A stretch of 52,952 nt of DNA from Oceanitalea stevensii (GCF_014837105.1 NZ_JACSPO010000015.1:1-52952); one strand, 5' to 3'; counted from the first letter of the stretch, positions 33,771-41,699 are shown. The notes: generated by a model from the sequence alone, not told the origin. Program-made: numbers and translations.

Positions 33771-34798
33771 CGGCTCTCGTCACCGTCGTCGGGACGGGCG
33801 CCTTCGCCCGCGAGCACCTTCTCGCGCTGCGGCAGGTGCCGAGGCTGCGCGTCGCGTGGGTCGCCGGCAGCGACCTCGAGCGCGCCGAGGAGCTCGCGAG
33901 CCTCGTCGGGGCACGCGCCACGACCGACATCCACGCCGCCGTCACCGACCCGGCGGTCGACGCCGTCGACGTCGTCAACGCGACGCCCGGCCACGCTCCC
34001 TGGACGATCGCCGCGGGCCGCGCCGGCAAGCACGTGCACGTCGACAAGCCCGCGGCCCTGACCCTCGGCGACCTCGACGCGATGGTCGAGGCGACCGCCG
34101 GCACGAGCCTCGTGGTCGGGCAGACGGTGCGCTTCCAGCCCGCCGTGCGCCGCCTGGCCCAGGCCGTCCGGGACGGACGCGTCGGGGACCCGCGACTGCT
34201 CCACATCACCTGGTACACCGGCCACGCGTGGCCCGGCGGCTGGCGCAGCTGGCAGCTGGACCCGGCCATGTCCGGGGGGCACCCGGTGCACAACGGCACG
34301 CACATCCTCGACGCCGCCACCTGGCTGCTCGGCTCGGCCCCCACCGAGGTCTTCGCCCGCGGGATGCGCACCTTTTCCCCCGACATGGAGTCCCCCGACT
34401 CCTTCCAGGTCCAGCTCCGCACGGCCGACGGCGGCCTCGCGACCCTCGAGCTGTGCTACGCCCTGCGCCAGCGCGGTGACATGCTGCGCCGCGTCGTCCT
34501 CGTCGGCACCGGCGGCACGCTGAGCCACACGACGGAGAACGAGCCCGGCCTCACGTCCGACGCCGCCCGCCCGGCGCCCCTCTCCCTCGACGGCGCGCTG
34601 CGCGACCAGCTCGAGCACTGGGCCGACGTCGTCACCGGTCGGGCCGAGCCCCTCGTGCGGACCGAGGAGGTGCGGGCCGCGCTGGCCGGCGCGCTCGCCG
34701 CCCAGCGCTCGCTCGTCACGGGCCGGCGGGTCCACGTCACCGAGATCGAGGGCGACCCGGACGTCGGGGCGCACGCCAACGTCGAGGAGGTCCTGTGA
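33767..34798 (+). CDS. Gfo/Idh/MocA-family oxidoreductase 1
   Basis: 343 residues from ATG 33767 (overlapping the GntR stop). The N-terminal NAD(P) site reads VTVVGTGAFAREHLLAL (GxGxxA); the family Lys is in HVDKPAALTL. The second domain has GWRSWQLDPAMSGGHPVHNG with HILDAATWLLG. Family enzymes oxidise sugars or related alcohols. In E. coli YjhC and Ruminococcus gnavus NanOx, relatives of this fold act on 2,7-anhydro-sialic acid, and the location suggests something similar here. The exact substrate is not determined by sequence. Confidence 0.86.
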   Translation: MTALVTVVGTGAFAREHLLALRQVPRLRVAWVAGSDLERAEELASLVGARATTDIHAAVTDPAVDAVDVVNATPGHAPWTIAAGRAGKHVHVDKPAALTLGDLDAMVEATAGTSLVVGQTVRFQPAVRRLAQAVRDGRVGDPRLLHITWYTGHAWPGGWRSWQLDPAMSGGHPVHNGTHILDAATWLLGSAPTEVFARGMRTFSPDMESPDSFQVQLRTADGGLATLELCYALRQRGDMLRRVVLVGTGGTLSHTTENEPGLTSDAARPAPLSLDGALRDQLEHWADVVTGRAEPLVRTEEVRAALAGALAAQRSLVTGRRVHVTEIEGDPDVGAHANVEEVL

Positions 34799-35871
34799 TG
34801 GTGCTGCGGATCGGTGTCCTCTCCGCGGTGCGGCACGCCGCGGACTACCTGCGCATCCTCGGCCAGGACGAGCGTGTGGAGCTCGTCGCCGTCGCCGAGG
34901 AGCCCTCCGCGCCCGACTGGGTGCGCGCCGACTCCCGCGCCGCGGCCGAGCGTGCCGGCGTCCGCTACACCGAGGACGTCGAGGAGGTCCTCGACCCCGA
35001 GCGGGTCGACCTCGTCGTCGTGTGCGGCGCGCCCACGCGCCACGCCCGCCTCGCGCTCGCCGTGCTGCTCGCCGGCATCGACGTCCTCGTCGACAAGCCC
35101 GTGGCGACCACCCTCGACGACGCCGACGCCCTCGTCACCGCGGCCGAGCGCACCGGACGCGTGTGCGCCGTCGTCAACCGGACCCACGCCCCCGCCCTGC
35201 GCCGCACGCGTGCCTGGGTCGAGGCCGGGCACATCGGCCTGCCGCGGCACGTCGACATGGAGCTCCTCGCCTCCGGCGCCCACTTCGCCACGTCGGTGGA
35301 GCGTCCCGAGCTCGTCGTGGACCCCGCCCTGTCCGGCGGCGGGGAGGTGCTCAACTTCCTCGGCTACTGCGTCGACGCCATCGGCTACCTCACGGGCCTG
35401 CCGGTCCGCGAGGTGCACGCCTTCACCGGCACCCTGTTCTCCGAGGCGCACGCCGCGCACGACGTCGAGGACAGCGCCGTCGTCAGCCTGCTCCTGGACC
35501 GCGGGGTCACCGCCACGGTGACGCTGGGGCGCGTGCCCTTCGCCCCCGGCACCACCCCGACGACGAGCTCGCTGCGCCTGCTCGGCTCCCACGGCCACGC
35601 CGTCGCCGACGACGACAAGCCCGCCATCGCCGTGTTCGGGCCCGACGGCGCGGACGCCCTCGTCGCCGACGCCGGGCAGGTGGCCCTCGAGCGCTACCTG
35701 CGCCACGTCGTCGACTCGCTGACGGCCGGCACGGTGCCGGACTACACGGTCCACGAGGCCCGGGACGCCATCGCCGTCATCGACGCCGCCTACCGCTCCG
35801 CGCACAGCGGCGACGTCGTCGCCCTCCTGCCGGCGCCCACCCTGAGCGAGGGCCCGCACCTGGCCGGATGA
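34798..35871 (+). CDS. Gfo/Idh/MocA-family oxidoreductase 2 with atypical nucleotide-binding loop
   Basis: 357 residues from ATG 34798 (GAGGAGG seven bases upstream; overlaps the previous stop). The fold is recognisable from VDLVVVCGAPTRHARLALAV, LVDKPVATTL and SGGGEVLNFLGYCVDAIGYL. The N-terminal loop, however, reads IGVLSAVRHAADYL and lacks the GxGxxG/A glycines, so cofactor use may differ from its neighbour. It ends 21 bases before the convergent HTH gene, with a shared hairpin between them. Together with oxidoreductase 1 it may form a two-step or heteromeric enzyme. Confidence 0.82.
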   Translation: MVLRIGVLSAVRHAADYLRILGQDERVELVAVAEEPSAPDWVRADSRAAAERAGVRYTEDVEEVLDPERVDLVVVCGAPTRHARLALAVLLAGIDVLVDKPVATTLDDADALVTAAERTGRVCAVVNRTHAPALRRTRAWVEAGHIGLPRHVDMELLASGAHFATSVERPELVVDPALSGGGEVLNFLGYCVDAIGYLTGLPVREVHAFTGTLFSEAHAAHDVEDSAVVSLLLDRGVTATVTLGRVPFAPGTTPTTSSLRLLGSHGHAVADDDKPAIAVFGPDGADALVADAGQVALERYLRHVVDSLTAGTVPDYTVHEARDAIAVIDAAYRSAHSGDVVALLPAPTLSEGPHLAG

Positions 35872-35875
35872 GGGG

Positions 35876-35918
35876 CCCGGCGTGAGGCACGCTCAGGGCG
35901 TGCGTGCCTCGCGCCGGG
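35876..35918. terminator. Bidirectional terminator between oxidoreductase 2 and the HTH gene
   Basis: 17-base arms 35876-35892 and 35902-35918 pair with a single G-T wobble around a 9-base loop that contains the HTH gene's stop codon. It serves both convergent genes. Confidence 0.75.
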
Positions 35919-36117
35919 AACCGCCGTACTTCTTGTGCACCGCCTGCTTGGAGACGCCGAGCAGGACGGCGATCTCGGCCCAGGTCAGCCCCCGGGCCCG
36001 GGCGCGCCTGACGAGCATCGCCTCCCGGCGGTCGGCCTGCCGCCGCAGCTCGGAGAGCGCGTGGAGGGCGGCGACGACGTCACCGTCGTCGTCGACGGAC
36101 TGGGCGAGTGCACTCAT
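35893..36117 (-). CDS. Small helix-turn-helix DNA-binding protein
   Basis: 74 residues from ATG 36115-36117, chosen because GAGGAGG lies five bases upstream. An in-frame ATG at 36139-36141 would add eight residues but has no ribosome site. A helical region (ALHALSELRRQADRREAML) precedes a clear HTH, RGLTWAEIAVLLGVSKQAVHKKYGG, like that in sigma-region-4/Trp-repressor-type small regulators. The region upstream carries two GTCAAC-N4-GTTGAC sites and a half-site that overlaps the sialidase promoter, so it likely controls itself and the sialidase. Confidence 0.82.
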   Translation of the reverse strand: MSALAQSVDDDGDVVAALHALSELRRQADRREAMLVRRARARGLTWAEIAVLLGVSKQAVHKKYGGSRREARTP

Positions 36118-36143
36118 CGGGGCCTCCTCGGTGCCGGACATGG

Positions 36144-36161
36144 TGTCAACCTACGTTGACA
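36144..36161. promoter_or_regulatory. GTCAAC-N4-GTTGAC operator, site 1
   Basis: TGTCAAC-CTAC-GTTGACA, perfect 7-base arms. It is 26 bases upstream of the chosen HTH start codon. The same core recurs in site 2, ten bases away. Confidence 0.7.
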
Positions 36162-36170
36162 CAGGCCACC

Positions 36171-36188
36171 CGTCAACCGTGGTTGACG
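36171..36188. promoter_or_regulatory. GTCAAC-N4-GTTGAC operator, site 2
   Basis: CGTCAACC-GT-GGTTGACG, perfect 8-base arms with the same GTCAAC-N4-GTTGAC core as site 1. A third, half site (GGTTGAC, 36205-36211, with a degenerate partner from 36198) overlaps the -35 of the sialidase promoter. The centre-to-centre distance between sites 1 and 2 is 27 bases. Confidence 0.7.
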
Positions 36189-36206
36189 GCTGGCCGGGTC
36201 GAACGG

Positions 36207-36253
36207 TTGACATCACTTGTCGGTCGTATAACGTCTGATGTCAGGTGTCTACC
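36207..36253 (+). promoter_or_regulatory. Sialidase promoter with five tandem 7-base GT repeats
   Basis: A -35 TTGACA (36207-36212) and a -10 TAACGT (36229-36234) are 16 bases apart. Bases 36219-36253 can be cut into five consecutive 7-base units that each begin with GT; the second is GTATAAC and the third is GTCTGAT. The third to fourth units contain the same 12-base block as the nan operon control region. The repeats run from the spacer through the presumed transcription start, so the bound regulator would block initiation. The HTH half-site covers the -35. Confidence 0.6.
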
Positions 36254-36344
36254 GCACCTCGTACTGGTCACGGCGCAACGGTGAGTCCTACCCGCACGAC
36301 GCACCGGGCGCTTCTCTCGGGCGATGTCGCCCGGAAAGGTCCAC

Positions 36345-39300
36345 ATGTCACTGACGACGAGACGACGCGCGGCGGCCGGCCTGGCCGCTGTGCTCACGAC
36401 CGGACTGCTGGGCATCGCCCCGGTCCACGCCGCCGCCGAGGACGCCCCGGCACCTGACTACGACGCCGTGTGGGGAGGTGAGTCCTTCTACGAGGAGCAG
36501 CAGCTGGCGTCGAACGGCGAGGGCTTCGCGAACTACCGCATCGCCGCGCTCGCCGTGGCGAACAACGGGGACGTGCTCGCGTCCTACGACGGGCGCCCCA
36601 CGGCCGCCGACTCCCCCGGCCCCAACTCCATCCTCCAGCGGCGCAGTACCGACAACGGGGAGACCTGGGGTGAGCAGACGGTCATCCGGCAGGGCCGCAC
36701 CGAGGCCCCGATCCAGGGCTTCTCCGACCCGAGCTACGTCGTGGACCGCGAGACCGGCTCGATCTTCAACTTCCACGTCTTCTCGCTGGACCGGGGCTTC
36801 GGCAACAGCCAGCCCGGCACCGACCCGGCGGACCGCAACGTCATCCACGCCAACGTCGCCCGCTCCGACGACAACGGCGAGACGTGGACGCACCGGACGA
36901 TCACCGCGGACATCACCGCGGAGCTCGGCTGGCGCAGCCGCTTCGCCGCGTCCGGCCAGGGCATCCAGCTGAAGTACGGCCCGCACGCCGGGCGGCTCGT
37001 CCAGCAGTACACGATCATCAACGACGACCTCGGCGGCGCCTTCCAGGCCGTGAGCGTCTACTCCGACGACCACGGCGAGACCTGGCAGGTCGGCGAGCCC
37101 GTCGGCACGGGGATGGACGAGAACAAGACGGTCGAGCTCTCCGACGGGCGCGTCATGCTCAACTCGCGCGACTCCCAGCGCTCCGGCTTCCGCAAGGTGG
37201 CCATCTCCGAGGACGGCGGGCACTCCTACGGCGAGGTCGTCGTCGACCGGCAGCTGCCGGACCCGACGAACAACGCCTCGATCGTGCGCGCCTTCCCGAA
37301 CGCGGAGGAGGGCTCCCCGGAGGCCAAGGTCCTGCTCTTCTCCAACGCCGGCAGCTCGAGCACGCGGAGCAACGGCACCGTCCGGATGTCCTGCGACGAC
37401 GGCCGCACCTGGCCGGTCTCCCGGGTGTTCCAGCCCGGTGGCATGGCGTACTCGACCCTCGCCACCCAGCCGGACGGCAGCGTCGGGCTCCTCTACGAGC
37501 CCGACGCCGGGAACGGCGGCATCCGCTACGCCAGGTTCAACCTCGCGTGGCTCGGTGGTGTGTGCGCCGCCGTCGCCGCCGACGACGTCGCCACGGACGC
37601 GGGCACGACGGCGGACGTCGACGTCACGGTGACCAACCAGGCCTCCGCTGAGCTCACCGGAGGCACGCTGTCGCTCACCCTGCCCGAGGGGTGGGGAGAG
37701 GCTGAGGCCGAGGTGCCGACCGTGGCCCCCGGCGCGTCGGCCACCGTCACCGTGCCCGTCGCGGTGCCGGACGACGCCTTCGCGGGCAGCTACCCGGTGG
37801 ACGTCAGGCTGACGACCGACCAGGGGACGTCGTCGGGCTCCTTCACCGTCACGGTCGACGCCGCCGAGGGTGAGGTCATCACGGTCGTGCCGAGCGTGAC
37901 CGACGCGAGCGCGAGCGCGGAGTACCTGCCCGGGGAGCGGCTCTCCTTCTCCTACCGGGTCACCAACATCTCCGACGAGGTCGTGTCGGTGGTCCCGCAG
38001 TCCTCCAACCTCGCGGGCTTCAACCCGCCGGAGGCCCCGAACTGCCGCTGGCAGAACCTGCAGCCGGGCTCGAGCTACACCTGCACCAGTGCCTACCGGG
38101 TCCTCACCCAGGAGGACCTCGACGCCGGCTCATTCACCCCGCAGACCACGTGGACGGCGCTGCGCGGGAACTACTCCGGACCGGAGATCGGACAGCTGGA
38201 GCGCACCGCCCCGACCGTCGAGGTCCGCGCCCCGGAGAACCTCCTCCCGCAGGACCAGCTCTCCGTCACCGACGTCTCGAGCGAGGAGACCGTGGAGGCC
38301 CAGACACCCGCGGGGAACGCGATCGATGGTGACCCCGCGACGATCTGGCACACCGAGTGGGCCGACGTCATGGGCCCGCACCACATCACCCTCGACCTCG
38401 GGGGCGAGTACACGGTCCAGACGCTGCGCTACCTCGCGCGGCAGTCCGGGGGCACGAACGGGGTCCTGCGCGACTACACCGTGCGGGTCTCCTCCGACGG
38501 CGAGACCTGGGGCGAGCCGGTCGCCGAGGGCATGCTGCCCCAGTCGACGGCCCCGCAGGCCATCGAGCTCGAGCCGGCCGAGGGCCGGTACCTGCGGCTG
38601 GACTTCCTCACGTCCTACAGCGACTGGAGCAACCACTTCGCCTCGGCCGCCGAGCTCAATGTCCAGGCCGCGGCCGTGGAGGAGCCGGACGAGCCGGGGC
38701 CGGCGCCGCAGCAGTACGGGTTCTTCCTCAACGACGGCTGGGACGGCAAGCCCGAGCACGTCTTCCAGTACGGCCGGCACACCGACGAGGTCCTCATCGG
38801 TGACTGGGACGCGGACGGGACCGACACGATCACCGTGCGCCGGGAGAACCGCTTCTACGTCAACAACGCCCCCCGGGGCGGGGACGCGGACAGCGTGTTC
38901 ACCTACGGGCGTCCCGGTGACGTCGTCCTCGTGGGCGACTGGAACGGCGACGGCCGCGACACCCTCGCGGTGCGCCGGGGCTCGACCTACCACGTGAAGA
39001 ACTCCCTGCGTGGGGGCGAGCCGGACCACGTCATCACCTACGGCCGTGTCACTGACGCGGTCATGGTCGGTGACTGGGACGGCAACGGCACCGACACCTT
39101 CGCGGTGCGCCGCGGCTCGACCTACTACGTGAAGAACTCCATGCGTAGCGGGGACGCCGACCGGACGTTCACCTACGGCCGCGAGGCGGACGTGACGCTG
39201 GCCGGTGACTGGGACGGCAACGGCACCGACACCTTCGCGGTGCGACGCGGCAACGCGTACTTCGTGAAGAACTCCCTCGCCGGCGGCGACGCCGACTTCT

Positions 39301-39392
39301 CGGTGCGGTTCGGCCGTGAGGGCGACGAGGTGCTCGTCGGTGACTGGAACGGCGACGGCCGCGACACCCTCGGCGTGCGCCGCACCCCGTAG
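36345..39392 (+). CDS. nanH: Secreted multi-domain sialidase (GH33)
   Basis: 1015 residues from ATG 36345 (AAAGG five bases upstream). Signal peptide 1-31 (cleavage near VHAAA). The catalytic beta-propeller (about 45-403) has five Asp-boxes: STDNGETW (101), SDDNGETW (174), SDDHGETW (240), a degenerate one at 288, and SCDDGRTW (349). Also present are Arg65, acid/base Asp82 (SYDGRP), Glu264, Arg275, the likely nucleophile Tyr369 (GGMAYSTLA) and Glu385. The usual YRIP motif is YRIA (64-67). Then follow a NEW3-like domain (about 415-505), a further Ig-like domain, an F5/8-type C carbohydrate-binding domain (about 640-775), and five GDWxGxG repeats exactly 45 residues apart (819, 864, 909, 954, 999). 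No sorting signal is seen, so it is secreted. Confidence 0.93.
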   Translation: MSLTTRRRAAAGLAAVLTTGLLGIAPVHAAAEDAPAPDYDAVWGGESFYEEQQLASNGEGFANYRIAALAVANNGDVLASYDGRPTAADSPGPNSILQRRSTDNGETWGEQTVIRQGRTEAPIQGFSDPSYVVDRETGSIFNFHVFSLDRGFGNSQPGTDPADRNVIHANVARSDDNGETWTHRTITADITAELGWRSRFAASGQGIQLKYGPHAGRLVQQYTIINDDLGGAFQAVSVYSDDHGETWQVGEPVGTGMDENKTVELSDGRVMLNSRDSQRSGFRKVAISEDGGHSYGEVVVDRQLPDPTNNASIVRAFPNAEEGSPEAKVLLFSNAGSSSTRSNGTVRMSCDDGRTWPVSRVFQPGGMAYSTLATQPDGSVGLLYEPDAGNGGIRYARFNLAWLGGVCAAVAADDVATDAGTTADVDVTVTNQASAELTGGTLSLTLPEGWGEAEAEVPTVAPGASATVTVPVAVPDDAFAGSYPVDVRLTTDQGTSSGSFTVTVDAAEGEVITVVPSVTDASASAEYLPGERLSFSYRVTNISDEVVSVVPQSSNLAGFNPPEAPNCRWQNLQPGSSYTCTSAYRVLTQEDLDAGSFTPQTTWTALRGNYSGPEIGQLERTAPTVEVRAPENLLPQDQLSVTDVSSEETVEAQTPAGNAIDGDPATIWHTEWADVMGPHHITLDLGGEYTVQTLRYLARQSGGTNGVLRDYTVRVSSDGETWGEPVAEGMLPQSTAPQAIELEPAEGRYLRLDFLTSYSDWSNHFASAAELNVQAAAVEEPDEPGPAPQQYGFFLNDGWDGKPEHVFQYGRHTDEVLIGDWDADGTDTITVRRENRFYVNNAPRGGDADSVFTYGRPGDVVLVGDWNGDGRDTLAVRRGSTYHVKNSLRGGEPDHVITYGRVTDAVMVGDWDGNGTDTFAVRRGSTYYVKNSMRSGDADRTFTYGREADVTLAGDWDGNGTDTFAVRRGNAYFVKNSLAGGDADFSVRFGREGDEVLVGDWNGDGRDTLGVRRTP
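38798..39389 (+). repeat. Tandem 135-base repeats in the sialidase 3' end
   Basis: The five GDW(D/N)G(D/N)G units are spaced exactly 45 codons apart. Each has the order FxYGR, then a VGDWDGNG calcium-loop-like segment, then DTxxVRRGxxYxVKNS. The DNA copies are similar enough (for example GGTGACTGGGACGGCAACGG occurs at 39070 and 39203 regions) that unequal crossing-over could change copy number. Comparable C-terminal repeats occur on other actinobacterial secreted hydrolases. Confidence 0.75.
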
Positions 39393-39410
39393 GCGACGCA
39401 GCCACCCGAG

Positions 39411-39442
39411 CGCAGGACCCCGGCGGCCGCCGGGGTCCTGCG
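39411..39442. terminator. 32-base gapless palindrome between sialidase and monooxygenase genes
   Basis: Two perfect 16-base halves beginning CGCAGGACCCC and meeting at CGGCCG. It sits 18 bases after the sialidase stop and 6 bases before the convergent monooxygenase stop, so it is shared. Confidence 0.85.
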
Positions 39443-39448
39443 TGCGTC

Positions 39449-40465
39449 TCAGACCGTCGCGAGCGCCGCCGGGCTCCAGCCCAGGGCCGGCGCCACCTCC
39501 CGCGCGAGGAGCTCCACCGAGCGGAGCACCTCGCGGTGGGGCGGGTCGACGGAGTGGACCTGGAAGGACAGGTGCGTCGCCCGCGCGACGGCCGGGTCGG
39601 CGAGCAGCCCCGCCGTGACGGTGGCCGGCGACCCGACGTGCGAGTCGGTCGCCGCGACGAGCTCGGCGGTGGACAGGCCCACGGCCGGCCGTCCCGTCAT
39701 CCGCTCGACGAGGGGCGCCACCCTCCGCAGGCCGGTCTCGGCGAGCTCGGCGGCCCGCCACTCGTCGTCGGTGACGACGACGGTGCGGGCCACGCTGATC
39801 CGGGGCTCGACGCCGGCCGGGAGGTGCTCGAGGTAGGCGTCGACGAGCCGCTCCTGGAGGGACCCGAGGGTCAGGCCGGGCTCCTCCGCCGGACGCGGCT
39901 GGGTCCGCGAGAGCATGAGCCCGTGGCCGCGCCGCCCCGCCTCCACCGCCCACGGCTCGGAGAAGGTGCCGATCCACACGCGCTCGGCGAGCGTTCCCGC
40001 CGGCGGGTACAGCGCCCGTCCCTCCGCGACCGGCTCCCCCCGCAGGGCCGCCTCGAGGCGGTCGAGCTTGGCCGCGAACACCGCGTGCCGGTCGGCGAAG
40101 TCCAGGCCGAGGGCCGCGAAGGCCCCCGGTGAGCCGCCCGAGGCCAGGCCCAGCTCCACCCGTCCCCCGCTCAGCTGGTCGAGGACGGCGGCGTCCTCCG
40201 CCACGCGCACCGGGTCCTCCAGGGCGAGGGTGATGACGCCGGTGGTGAGCCGGACCCGGGAGGTCATCGCGGCCGCGTGGGCGAGCAGGACGAGGGGCGA
40301 GGGCAGCCCGCCCTCGCTGCCGTCGAGGTGGTGCTGGGCGACCGCGACGGCGTCGAACCCGGCGGCCTCTGCGGTGCGGATCTGCTCGAGCGCCAGCCGG
40401 TAGCGCTCCGCCGGTGAGGCGTCGTCGAGCACCCGGGTGAAGAAGCCGAGCCGGGGGCCGCTCAC
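39449..40465 (-). CDS. Luciferase-like (LLM) flavin-dependent monooxygenase
   Basis: 338 residues from GTG 40463-40465, overlapping the upstream stop (GTGA). The bacterial-luciferase fold is shown by FDAVAVAQHHLDGSEGG, SRVRLTTGVITLALEDPVRV, and VLDQLSGGRVELGLASGG. It resembles the subfamily TIGRFAMs describes as the KPN_01858-type monooxygenase, found beside a peptide-type transporter and CMD proteins, as here. It probably uses FMNH2 and oxygen on the imported compound. Last gene of the seven-gene cassette. Confidence 0.86.
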   Translation of the reverse strand: MSGPRLGFFTRVLDDASPAERYRLALEQIRTAEAAGFDAVAVAQHHLDGSEGGLPSPLVLLAHAAAMTSRVRLTTGVITLALEDPVRVAEDAAVLDQLSGGRVELGLASGGSPGAFAALGLDFADRHAVFAAKLDRLEAALRGEPVAEGRALYPPAGTLAERVWIGTFSEPWAVEAGRRGHGLMLSRTQPRPAEEPGLTLGSLQERLVDAYLEHLPAGVEPRISVARTVVVTDDEWRAAELAETGLRRVAPLVERMTGRPAVGLSTAELVAATDSHVGSPATVTAGLLADPAVARATHLSFQVHSVDPPHREVLRSVELLAREVAPALGWSPAALATV

Positions 40466-41067
40466 GAGCGCCTCCTGGCGGGCACCTCGGGCTCACCGAG
40501 GGAGAGCATGAGCCGGTTCGCCCAGTTGAAGAAGGCGGCTCCCCCGATGACGTCGAGGATCTCGTCGTCGCCCAGGCCGGCCGCCCGCAGCTGCTCGACG
40601 TGGTCCGGACCGAAGCGGACGGGCGTCGCCGTCAGGGCCTTGGCGGCGGCGACGATCGCCTCCCACCGCTGCCCGAGCTCGGCGCCGGTCCCCTCGTCGA
40701 GCAGCCGGTCGACGTCCTCGGGGCGTCCGGAGAGCCGGGCCGCGGCCCGGGCGTGGACGGACGCGCAGAACACGCAGCCGTTGACGCGGGAGGCCGCCGC
40801 CGCCGCGAGCTCGCGCTCGGCGCGCGGCAGGCCGCCGTCCTCGGTGAAGAAGATGTCGTTGTCCAGGCGCGTGCGCGCCCCCAGCAGCTCGGGGTCGCGG
40901 GCCAGCAGCCGGAAGTAGGCGAAGTCCGCCCGCGCCGGCTCGACGAGGCCCGCGTAGTGGCGCTCGGTGAGCTCCTCCTTGGCGAGCGGCTCCAGCCACG
41001 GCACCCAGCCCAGGGGCTCGCGCGTGAAGGCCTCGGGACGGTCGAGGTCGGGGTGGTGGTGGATCAT
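40462..41067 (-). CDS. AhpD/CMD-domain protein with CxxC (peroxidase-related)
   Basis: 201 residues from ATG 41065-41067, overlapping the stop of the preceding CMD gene. The active-site motif is SRVNGCVFCASVHARAAA: Cys98 and Cys101 with His105, the AhpD alkylhydroperoxidase arrangement. The C-terminal helix GGAAFFNWANRLMLSLG is also typical. It matches the family described as the Avi_7169-type alkylhydroperoxidase domain. It may detoxify peroxides made by the flavin monooxygenase, or act directly on the substrate. Confidence 0.86.
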   Translation of the reverse strand: MIHHHPDLDRPEAFTREPLGWVPWLEPLAKEELTERHYAGLVEPARADFAYFRLLARDPELLGARTRLDNDIFFTEDGGLPRAERELAAAAASRVNGCVFCASVHARAAARLSGRPEDVDRLLDEGTGAELGQRWEAIVAAAKALTATPVRFGPDHVEQLRAAGLGDDEILDVIGGAAFFNWANRLMLSLGEPEVPARRRS

Positions 41068-41699
41068 CGCGGGGCTCCCGGGGTGGCGTGGAGGACGGAC
41101 AGGCCGGCGGCGGCGCGCAGCTGGTAGCTGAGGAACGCGACGAGCTGGGACAGGGTGACGGTCCCGCCCGCGGCCCAGCCGGCGGCGGCGAGGCGCTCGA
41201 GCGCGGCCGGGCGGGCGTCACGCGGGTGCAGGACGAGCAGCCGGGCGTGCTCGACGGCGGCCGACAACCGCTCGCCCAGCACCTCGCGCGCGACGACGCG
41301 GTAGTCCGGCACGGGGTCGGACTCGGCAGCCAGCCCGGGCTCCCGGTACGTCCCGGCCGGGCCGGTGACGGCGGCGGTCCCGGCCTCGGCGACGAGCGTG
41401 GCCGCGAGCGCGTCCGACCCTCCGGCGCCCAGCAGCGCCCGCCGGTAGTGGGACACCGCCCGCTCGTCGCGGTGCAGGCCCGCCACGAAGAGGGCGACGG
41501 CGAGCCGGTCGAGGACGGACACCTCGCCGTCGTCGTCGGGGGCGAAGAGCAGCCGGTAGGCGAGCTGGGCGTTCTCCCGCGCGGCGGGCCGCAGGTCGCG
41601 CAGCGCGTCCACGGCGCCGCCGGCGGGGACCCCGGCGAGCTCGCGCAGGACGTCGGCGCTCACCTCCGGGGCGCGGGTGTGGTCGAGGACGTGGGTCAT
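41064..41699 (-). CDS. CMD-domain protein without cysteines
   Basis: 211 residues from ATG 41697-41699, overlapping the ATPase stop (ATGA). The all-helical layout and segments such as LDRLAVALFVAGLHRDERAVSHYR and VTLSQLVAFLSYQLRAAAGL resemble the carboxymuconolactone-decarboxylase fold, matching the family described as Avi_7170-type. There is no Cys anywhere in the protein, so it cannot use AhpD chemistry. It probably pairs with the CxxC protein encoded next. Confidence 0.78.
   Translation of the reverse strand: MTHVLDHTRAPEVSADVLRELAGVPAGGAVDALRDLRPAARENAQLAYRLLFAPDDDGEVSVLDRLAVALFVAGLHRDERAVSHYRRALLGAGGSDALAATLVAEAGTAAVTGPAGTYREPGLAAESDPVPDYRVVAREVLGERLSAAVEHARLLVLHPRDARPAALERLAAAGWAAGGTVTLSQLVAFLSYQLRAAAGLSVLHATPGAPR

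Noticed and set aside
38798..39389. Regular repeats resembling a CRISPR or minisatellite
   Set aside because: The period is exactly 45 codons inside one continuous reading frame with conserved protein motifs; there are no identical short repeats with unique spacers.
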